Shown here: piece by piece, positions 21,857 to 23,470 of the stretch
How the letters are laid out: each line of letters opens with the position of its first letter
Numbering within the stretch: position 1 is the first letter of the stretch
Assembly: GCA_018398765.1 (NCBI GenBank)
Contig: JAHBMJ010002035.1
Coordinates: 1 to 23,470 of the forward strand
DNA from: Chromera velia
Lineage: Eukaryota > Sar > Chromeraceae
Length of the DNA stretch: 23,470 nt
Direction: 5' to 3'
Position numbers and translations under genes: made by a program
Notes under the pieces: model-generated
What the model saw: only the letters and a program-made list of their open reading frames with translations
What the model was told of the DNA's origin: nothing
Databases searched by the model: none

Positions 21857-23165
21857 TGACGCACGCACGCACCTGTTCCTTGGTGACATGGGGTCCTGAG
21901 TATCCCTTTGACTCCTGCAGGCTCAGCTGCTCCTTCACAACGGCCTCCATCTCGTCCTTTCGGAGAGGGTCCTTTGTGAGGTCCTTCTGCAGGCACAGAA
22001 TGAGAGAGAGAGAGAGACGCACAGATAGATACGCAGGCAGGTGCATGAGAAAGAAGGCTTGCCTGACCTCTCTATGTCCACAGTTGCGCAATTGCCTCTT
22101 TCGTGTGCCGATTCTTTGCATGCACAGAGAAGAAAGCACGAGGTTCCTCTGAGGTCCTTCGGAAAATCGAGGAAATCAGATTCGTTCGTTCGGCGTGGGT
22201 TTCTCTAAAGGTTGGTCGCTCCAATTAATACATGGGACATTTAATTCATCTGCCTGCTGAATCGGCTCCTTAATTGTAAGGACAGATTGAATCTTTCATT
22301 CGTTCGTGTTGGTAGGTGGACCCTCCCCAAAAGGCGGCAGAAAACAAAGCTTCATTTGGAAAGGGAAAAGACGAATGAAGACTGACGTTCTTGTCTGTCT
22401 CGATCTTCGCCCGCACTTCCGCAATTTTATTTTGGAGACGCTCCGGGAATCCGCTTTCTGTTTTTTGTTTTGTTGGGGTGGGTGGGGCGGGGGAATGGAG
22501 AAAGGGGGAAAGGGGGCAAGGAATGAATGGATCAGTAGACCAATATTCAATGGAAGGCACTATGAAAAAAAATGGAAGGGAAGCAGGAGCGGGAAAATTC
22601 GAACCGAATTTTCAGAAGGAAGGAGAATATCTGAGAGCGAAAACTCGATCTCTTCTATCAAAAGGGAGTTGTGAAGAGGCCACGGCATGCCTCTGTCTGT
22701 CTTCGCTACACAAAGAAGAACGCGGTGGCAGCAAATGAATGGAAGCAGGAGATACGAAGTGAGAGAGAGCGACGTCAATCAGCCCCTAAGGTTTTCCAGC
22801 ACAGGTTAGTGTCGGCGCTGACTCTAGCCTGCTTGGCATACACTGCGAATGTTTAAAACTTCTCTCATCCTTTTGACGTCTTTATCTTTTCTTACGCCAC
22901 CGGTTGGACGAGAACTATCAGAAACGAAAGCGAGAAAGCTTTTCTGGTTGGCCCATTATTCGCTGACGTACTGACTCAGTGAGAGTGACTTCCTGACCGA
23001 CAAACTGACAGACAGACCGAATAAGTGCCTGACTGACTGACTGACTGACTGACGCATGACAGAGATGTTCTCTGCGAATTCGATCACAGGCAAGGAAGGC
23101 TCCACCATGGCCTCGAAGATCATGTCCAGGTCAGTCTCCAAGTCCTCTCCGTGCACGTCGTAGCC
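5081..23165 (-). CDS. ACC: acetyl-CoA carboxylase (homomeric, multidomain), 3' two thirds, 35 exons, 5'-partial
   Basis: The enzyme carboxylates acetyl-CoA to malonyl-CoA, the committed step of fatty acid synthesis. The window encodes the ACC central region (exons 1-19, fragment residues 1-921), the carboxyltransferase domain (exons 20-31, about 922-1524) and the C-terminal tail (to 1640). Exon spans, 5' to 3': 23165-23054, 22457-22387, 21986-21873, 21602-21465, 21137-21011, 20667-20504, 19953-19888, 19308-19168, 18772-18570, 18310-18139, 17709-17554, 17004-16703, 16428-16348, 15951-15894, 15546-15449, 15265-15020, 14274-14089, 13773-13638, 13307-13116, 12695-12537, 12156-12031, 11800-11572, 11082-10973, 10802-10666, 10308-10136, 9652-9580, 9330-9189, 8924-8796, 8564-8292, 7963-7860, 7378-7225, 6721-6620, 6153-6064, 5650-5566, 5154-5081. 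Phases agree at every junction and no internal stop occurs. The N-terminal biotin carboxylase and biotinyl domains lie beyond the right edge, so plastid or cytosolic targeting cannot be judged. Confidence 0.93.
5566..5650 (-). CDS. ACC: ACC exon 34 (C-terminal tail)
   Basis: Reads [20 protein letters not shown] and then LSPGAHQP plus one base. Acceptor ctgcag follows a (TTCC)n pyrimidine tract. The donor starts (GTCA)n, as in exon 1. Without splicing, the frame would run on through repeat-derived residues to a TGA at 5399-5401. Confidence 0.72.
6064..6153 (-). CDS. ACC: ACC exon 33 (C-terminal tail)
   Basis: Reads [20 protein letters not shown] and then [10 protein letters not shown]. The leading Trp and helix match the WLEKQL to YVLKQIRSL stretch of animal ACC. 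The acceptor lies in TGCATGCAG and the donor is GTGAGG. Confidence 0.85.
6535..6594. repeat. (CA)n-(GA)n microsatellite
   Basis: A CA run of 36 bp joined to a GA run of 24 bp in ACC intron 32. Confidence 0.96.
6620..6721 (-). CDS. ACC: ACC exon 32 (C-terminal tail)
   Basis: Reads [20 protein letters not shown], like NANPELTDGQIQAMLRRWF. Phase 0 at both ends. The acceptor is atgcag and the donor is GTCTGTCTGTCTG. Confidence 0.88.
7203..7220. repeat. homopolymer C18 (G18 on the gene strand)
   Basis: The run begins four bases inside the donor of ACC intron 31, so the transcript would read GUUU and then 18 G. Its length may be imprecise in the assembly. Confidence 0.9.
7225..7378 (-). CDS. ACC: ACC exon 31 (end of carboxyltransferase)
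   Basis: Reads [20 protein letters not shown] and [20 protein letters not shown], matching [20 protein letters not shown] and [19 protein letters not shown]. The donor GTTT is followed at once by a run of 18 G on the gene strand. Confidence 0.97.
7540..7649 (+). repeat. 110-bp GACGTC-bounded intronic repeat, copy 1
   Basis: The unit starts GACGTCAATCAGCC and ends CCTTTTGACGTC, so its ends form an 8-bp inverted repeat (GACGTCAA). It lies in ACC intron 30 and is identical to copy 3. The similarity to copy 3 runs about 15 bp further, to 7664. I see no tRNA-like or coding content, and the strand given is only a shared reference orientation. It could be a MITE-like element or an intronic RNA element. 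Confidence 0.9.
7860..7963 (-). CDS. ACC: ACC exon 30 (carboxyltransferase)
   Basis: Reads [20 protein letters not shown] and [11 protein letters not shown], corresponding to the charged KLKEREEFLIPIY helix before the final conserved block. The acceptor is ctctcag and the donor is GTACGT. Confidence 0.94.
8292..8564 (-). CDS. ACC: ACC exon 29 (carboxyltransferase, ELRGG motif)
   Basis: The 91 codons begin [20 protein letters not shown] and include [36 protein letters not shown] and GTVEIKF, all conserved in ACC. The ELRGG arginine (fragment residue 1377) corresponds to the second conserved carboxybiotin-site arginine. The donor is GTCAGTCTGTCTGTCAG. Confidence 0.98.
8796..8924 (-). CDS. ACC: ACC exon 28 (carboxyltransferase, oxyanion-hole segment)
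   Basis: Reads [20 protein letters not shown] and [20 protein letters not shown], nearly identical to animal ACC. The GFSGG glycines (fragment residues 1336-1340) belong to the known acyl-CoA-binding oxyanion region. The acceptor is cgtag and the donor is GTAGGTAGGTAGG. Confidence 0.98.
9189..9330 (-). CDS. ACC: ACC exon 27 (carboxyltransferase, GRARLGG)
   Basis: Reads [20 protein letters not shown], matching [20 protein letters not shown], then [20 protein letters not shown]. The acceptor is gtgcag and the donor is GTGGGT. Confidence 0.97.
9580..9652 (-). CDS. ACC: ACC exon 26 (carboxyltransferase)
   Basis: A 73-nt exon reading [20 protein letters not shown], matching GQWLSGFFDYGSFSEIMQ. 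Both codons at its edges are split. The acceptor accag is atypical and the donor is GTCAGTCAGTCAG. Confidence 0.95.
10136..10308 (-). CDS. ACC: ACC exon 25 (carboxyltransferase)
   Basis: Reads [20 protein letters not shown], like DDFEGVFTVLHWLSYMPKS, and later [11 protein letters not shown], like YDPRWMLAGR. The acceptor is atgcag and the donor GTAAGT is the only canonical metazoan-type donor in the gene. Confidence 0.96.
10666..10802 (-). CDS. ACC: ACC exon 24 (carboxyltransferase)
   Basis: Reads [20 protein letters not shown] and [20 protein letters not shown], matching LILTGAGALNKVLGREVY and SNNQLGGIQIMHNNGVTH. The acceptor is gtgcag and the donor is GTCAGTCAGTCAG. Confidence 0.97.
10973..11082 (-). 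CDS. ACC: ACC exon 23 (carboxyltransferase)
   Basis: Reads [20 protein letters not shown] and [16 protein letters not shown], matching GIGAYLVRLGQRTIQ in animals. The glycine codon is split across the intron (G+GT). The donor is (GTCA)n-like. Confidence 0.97.
11198..11260. repeat. (GT)n microsatellite
   Basis: An interrupted GT run in ACC intron 22. It reads (CA)n on the gene strand. Confidence 0.95.
11572..11800 (-). CDS. ACC: ACC exon 22 (carboxyltransferase)
   Basis: Reads [20 protein letters not shown], almost the animal [20 protein letters not shown], then [20 protein letters not shown], like [20 protein letters not shown]. It is the clearest single piece of evidence for ACC. The acceptor is ttcag and the donor is GTTTGT. 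Confidence 0.98.
12031..12156 (-). CDS. ACC: ACC exon 21 (carboxyltransferase, SGAR motif)
   Basis: Reads [20 protein letters not shown], then [20 protein letters not shown], matching IPRIYVSANSGARIGLAEE. The SGAR arginine (fragment residue 1010) corresponds to the conserved carboxybiotin-binding arginine of the yeast enzyme. Phase 0 at both ends; acceptor atgcag, donor GTGGGT. Confidence 0.97.
12537..12695 (-). CDS. ACC: ACC exon 20 (carboxyltransferase start), acceptor duplicated
   Basis: Reads [20 protein letters not shown] and [20 protein letters not shown], close to [20 protein letters not shown] in animals. A second acceptor with the first exon bases lies upstream (12749-12775). Starting there would bring an in-frame TGA after 18 codons, so the downstream acceptor is taken as the real one. 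Confidence 0.94.
12677..12775. repeat. duplicated exon 20 acceptor around a palindromic spacer
   Basis: Two identical 27-bp copies (12677-12703 and 12749-12775) span TTCTGCAG and the first bases of exon 20. The 45-bp spacer starts with TGCATTCATTTATTTACTTT and is an imperfect inverted repeat. The offset is 72 bp. Confidence 0.9.
13008..13071. repeat. (CA)n microsatellite
   Basis: A CA run with two CGTA interruptions in ACC intron 19, between exons 19 and 20. Confidence 0.95.
13116..13307 (-). CDS. ACC: ACC exon 19 (end of central region)
   Basis: Reads [20 protein letters not shown], then a small-residue linker ([14 protein letters not shown]), then [17 protein letters not shown]. It leads into the carboxyltransferase domain. 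The linker is probably a flexible insertion. The acceptor is ctgcag with a CCTCCCTCCCTG tract and the donor is GTAGGC. Confidence 0.9.
13638..13773 (-). CDS. ACC: ACC exon 18 (central region)
   Basis: Reads [20 protein letters not shown] and ends [18 protein letters not shown], like LGTTYIYDIPEMFRQSL in animals. The acceptor is atgcag and the donor is GTGCGT. Phase 0 at the downstream end. Confidence 0.92.
14089..14274 (-). CDS. ACC: ACC exon 17 (central region)
   Basis: Reads [20 protein letters not shown], like GKAIPIRLFLTNESG in animals, followed by [20 protein letters not shown]. Frame requires the acceptor ggcag at 14275-14277 rather than cacag five bases earlier. The donor is GTGAGT. 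Confidence 0.9.
14431..14540 (+). repeat. 110-bp GACGTC-bounded intronic repeat, copy 2
   Basis: Lies in ACC intron 16, in the same orientation as the other copies. It differs from copies 1 and 3 by one base near the right end (CCTCTT for CCTTTT). Its flanks share nothing with the other copies, which places the element edges at the GACGTC boxes. Confidence 0.9.
15020..15265 (-). CDS. ACC: ACC exon 16 (central region)
   Basis: Reads [20 protein letters not shown], like animal YRFFVRAIIRHSDL, and includes [10 protein letters not shown] and ESNHILMNI, like LDELEVAF and CNHIFLNF. The acceptor is ctgcag and the donor is GTCAGT. It is one of the best-matching exons of the central region. Confidence 0.94.
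15449..15546 (-). CDS. ACC: ACC exon 15 (central region)
   Basis: Reads [20 protein letters not shown], equivalent to the animal [20 protein letters not shown]. The acceptor is ttgcag and the donor is GTCAGTAAGTCAG. The exon ends with two bases of a split Lys codon. Confidence 0.93.
15894..15951 (-). CDS. ACC: ACC exon 14 (central region)
   Basis: A short exon reading [19 protein letters not shown], close to the animal HLEPALAFQLELNRMRNF. The acceptor lies in repeated TGCATG. The donor GTACAT departs from GTNNGT. Confidence 0.92.
16224..16373. repeat. duplicated exon 13 donor around a palindromic spacer
   Basis: A 59-bp copy (16224-16282) and a 57-bp copy (16317-16373) differ only by a CA dinucleotide. 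Each spans the end of exon 13 and the start of its intron. The spacer 16283-16314 is a 32-bp hairpin with perfect 11-bp arms, TGCATTTACTT and AAGTAAATGCA. Confidence 0.92.
16348..16428 (-). CDS. ACC: ACC exon 13 (central region), donor duplicated
   Basis: Reads [20 protein letters not shown] and then QEESLL, matching the animal EDRIYRHLEP region once joined to exon 14. The donor is GTCGGT. The exon end and donor are copied at 16224-16282. Reading through the first donor hits a TAG within a few codons. Confidence 0.85.
16703..17004 (-). CDS. ACC: ACC exon 12 (central region), acceptor duplicated
   Basis: The 302-nt exon reads [20 protein letters not shown], then a charged Ser/Arg/Glu-rich linker ([20 protein letters not shown]), then [10 protein letters not shown], like FPKFFTFRAR in animals. 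The linker seems to be an extra insertion. A second copy of the acceptor with the first exon bases lies upstream at 17070-17084. If used, it would bring an in-frame stop. Confidence 0.87.
16995..17084. repeat. duplicated exon 12 acceptor around a palindromic spacer
   Basis: A 15-bp segment (TGCAGAGCGACGTGT on the gene strand) that holds the 3' splice site and first exon bases occurs at 16995-17009 and again at 17070-17084. The spacer contains TGCATTCAGTTTCATA and AAAATAAATGCA, an imperfect inverted pair of the same family as the other spacers. Confidence 0.8.
17249..17343. repeat. compound microsatellite (CA, CATA, CT, CA, GA)
   Basis: Five simple-repeat blocks follow one another in ACC intron 11. 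The (CT) and (GA) blocks on either side of a (CA) block can pair with each other. Confidence 0.95.
17554..17709 (-). CDS. ACC: ACC exon 11 (central region)
   Basis: The 52 codons begin [20 protein letters not shown] and end DLQRAQDKA. Phase 0 at both ends. The acceptor is ctgcag. The donor GTTGGTTGGTTAGG again starts with a four-base tandem. Confidence 0.87.
18139..18310 (-). CDS. ACC: ACC exon 10 (central region)
   Basis: Reads [20 protein letters not shown], then a glycine- and methionine-rich loop ([17 protein letters not shown]), then [13 protein letters not shown]. The loop looks like a lineage-specific insertion. The acceptor is agcag and the donor is GTTAGT. Frame joins neighbours exactly. 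Confidence 0.83.
18481..18604. repeat. duplicated exon 9 donor around a palindromic spacer
   Basis: Two identical 40-bp copies (18481-18520 and 18565-18604) cover the last 35 bases of exon 9 and its GTACG donor. The 44-bp spacer (18521-18564) has perfect 12-bp inverted ends (TTTACTTTCATA and TATGAAAGTAAA) and ends in TGCA. The offset is 84 bp, and the frame stays open across it. Confidence 0.92.
18570..18772 (-). CDS. ACC: ACC exon 9 (central region), donor duplicated
   Basis: Reads [20 protein letters not shown] and ends [12 protein letters not shown] plus two bases. The last 35 bases of the exon and its donor are repeated downstream at 18481-18520, after a palindromic spacer. I chose the first donor (GTACGT) because it fits the local GTNNGT pattern. 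Use of the second donor would add 28 residues in frame. Confidence 0.8.
19168..19308 (-). CDS. ACC: ACC exon 8 (central region)
   Basis: The 47 codons begin [20 protein letters not shown], equivalent to QVVRMAALEVYVRRAY in animals, and continue with [14 protein letters not shown]. The acceptor cgaag is atypical. The donor starts a run of seven GTGA units. Confidence 0.88.
19888..19953 (-). CDS. ACC: ACC exon 7 (central region), donor uncertain
   Basis: The 22 codons end [11 protein letters not shown] and join exon 8 to give [16 protein letters not shown], like animal YHSNQVVRMAALEVY. To keep frame the donor must be GTGTTG at 19887-19882. A better-looking GTGGGT lies four bases upstream (19891), but it would put a stop in exon 8. 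Confidence 0.75.
20163..20262. repeat. CAGA/CAGACA tandem repeat
   Basis: About 100 bp of CAGACA and CAGA units lies inside ACC intron 6. It belongs to a larger repeated layout in which CAGACAGACTATAT-like blocks recur at 19957-19986, 20031-20046, 20096-20112 and 20247-20266. Confidence 0.85.
20504..20667 (-). CDS. ACC: ACC exon 6 (central region)
   Basis: The reading [20 protein letters not shown] is followed by [17 protein letters not shown], which matches the animal motif AKVALRARQVLIAS. The split codon G+CT joins cleanly to exon 5. The acceptor sits in a TGCATGCATGCAG context. The donor is GTCGGT. Confidence 0.9.
20727..20758. repeat. (GT)n microsatellite
   Basis: Sixteen GT units in ACC intron 5. 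Confidence 0.96.
21011..21137 (-). CDS. ACC: ACC exon 5 (central region)
   Basis: Reads [20 protein letters not shown] and then a stretch of Lys/Val/Leu residues ending EEIRASD. It aligns with the animal segment that ends in VTMLIDQLCG. The acceptor is ctgcag, the donor is GTGGGT, and the exon leaves a single G for the next codon. Confidence 0.87.
21465..21602 (-). CDS. ACC: ACC exon 4 (central region)
   Basis: The 46 codons include [20 protein letters not shown], close to the animal ACC segment VQLVQRYRSGIRGHMKAVV. Phase 0 at both ends. The acceptor is gtgcag. The donor GTGCTT is one of the few that lacks GT at +5/+6. Confidence 0.9.
21823..21854. repeat. (AC)n microsatellite
   Basis: Sixteen AC units in ACC intron 3, about 18 bases from the donor of exon 3. 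Confidence 0.96.
21873..21986 (-). CDS. ACC: ACC exon 3 (central region)
   Basis: The 38 codons include [20 protein letters not shown] and end in VTKEQ. The acceptor is ctgcag and the donor is GTGCGTGCGTGCG, a tandem of its own first four bases. Helix-rich, charged sequence matches the ACC central region by position rather than by strong motifs. Confidence 0.88.
22387..22457 (-). CDS. ACC: ACC exon 2 (central region)
   Basis: Completing the split codon gives [20 protein letters not shown], which aligns with the animal segment SGRIPPNVEKSIKKEMAQ. The acceptor aaaaaacag is unusually poor in pyrimidines. The donor is GTCAGT. The exon holds 71 nt and ends in phase 0. Confidence 0.85.
22771..22880 (+). 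repeat. 110-bp GACGTC-bounded intronic repeat, copy 3
   Basis: Lies in ACC intron 1. It is identical to copy 1, and 14 of the next 15 bases also match copy 1 (22881-22895 against 7650-7664). On the gene strand that extension reads GTAAGAAAAG, which has the form of a splice donor. Confidence 0.9.
23031..23053 (-). promoter_or_regulatory. tetranucleotide donor array (GTCA)n of ACC intron 1
   Basis: The intron begins with GTCAGTCAGTCAGTCAGTCA, so consecutive GT dinucleotides, four bases apart, all fit GTNNGT. The same array opens intron 34 (from 5565) and, in shorter form, introns 24 and 26. Confidence 0.75.
23054..23165 (-). CDS. ACC: ACC exon 1 of window (start of central region)
   Basis: The acceptor is cctgcag and the reading starts [17 protein letters not shown]. 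The stretch [16 protein letters not shown] resembles the animal ACC segment DPALPLLELQEIMTSV, which lies just after the biotinyl domain. The exon ends with one nucleotide of a split codon. The donor runs into (GTCA)n. Upstream lies a very long (GA)n tract, which reads as a pyrimidine tract on the gene strand. Confidence 0.88.
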
Positions 23166-23183
23166 CTGCAGGCACACGAAGAC

Positions 23184-23470
<287 letters not shown>

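Noticed and set aside
21183-22139. 318-codon open frame on the minus strand as one intronless exon
   Set aside because: It contains true exons 3 and 4, but the part between them translates a (GT)n microsatellite, and good splice sites with matching phase flank each exon.

Overview
The window is nuclear DNA of a eukaryote with very intron-rich genes. It holds one recognisable gene, on the minus strand: the 3' two thirds of a eukaryotic multidomain (homomeric) acetyl-CoA carboxylase, ACC. I traced 35 exons from 23165 down to 5081. They join through 34 introns in one open frame of 4923 nt, which gives 1640 residues plus a stop, and every intron has GT at the donor and AG at the acceptor. The 5' part of the gene (biotin carboxylase and biotinyl domains) must lie beyond the right edge of the window. 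The dense GT-AG introns, the microsatellite load and the alga/protist-like layout would fit a protist such as a chromerid or another alveolate, but this is a guess and the sequence alone does not fix the lineage.

Layout in gene order, right to left. 23470-23166 is intronic and almost pure (GA)n. 23165-13116 is the ACC central region (exons 1-19). 12695-7225 is the carboxyltransferase domain (exons 20-31), with the [19 protein letters not shown] and ELRGG motifs. 6721-5081 is the C-terminal helical tail (exons 32-35). 5080-1381 is purine/pyrimidine-biased low-complexity DNA in which I see no supportable gene; it probably includes the 3' UTR and intergenic DNA. 1380-1 is a compositionally different AT-rich stretch with ATTTGAT palindromes and, at its far left, a possible acidic C-terminal coding segment on the minus strand.

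The structural surprises are in the introns. (1) At four exon/intron boundaries (exons 9, 12, 13 and 20) a 15-59 bp segment that includes the splice site is present twice. The two copies are separated by a short AT-rich spacer that is an inverted repeat of one family, with TGCATTTA(C/T)TTT-like ends. This looks like a miniature palindromic element with very long target duplications that creates decoy or alternative splice sites. (2) A 110-bp repeat bounded by GACGTC occurs three times, nearly identical and in one orientation, each time inside an ACC intron. (3) About five sixths of the donors read GTNNGT, and many run straight into tandem repeats of their own first four bases, such as (GTCA)n, (GTGA)n or (GTAG)n. 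Acceptors are mostly TGCAG and are often preceded by TGCA repeats.

The gene model rests on hand translation, on remembered similarity to animal and yeast ACC, and on phase continuity. No database search or transcript evidence was available.
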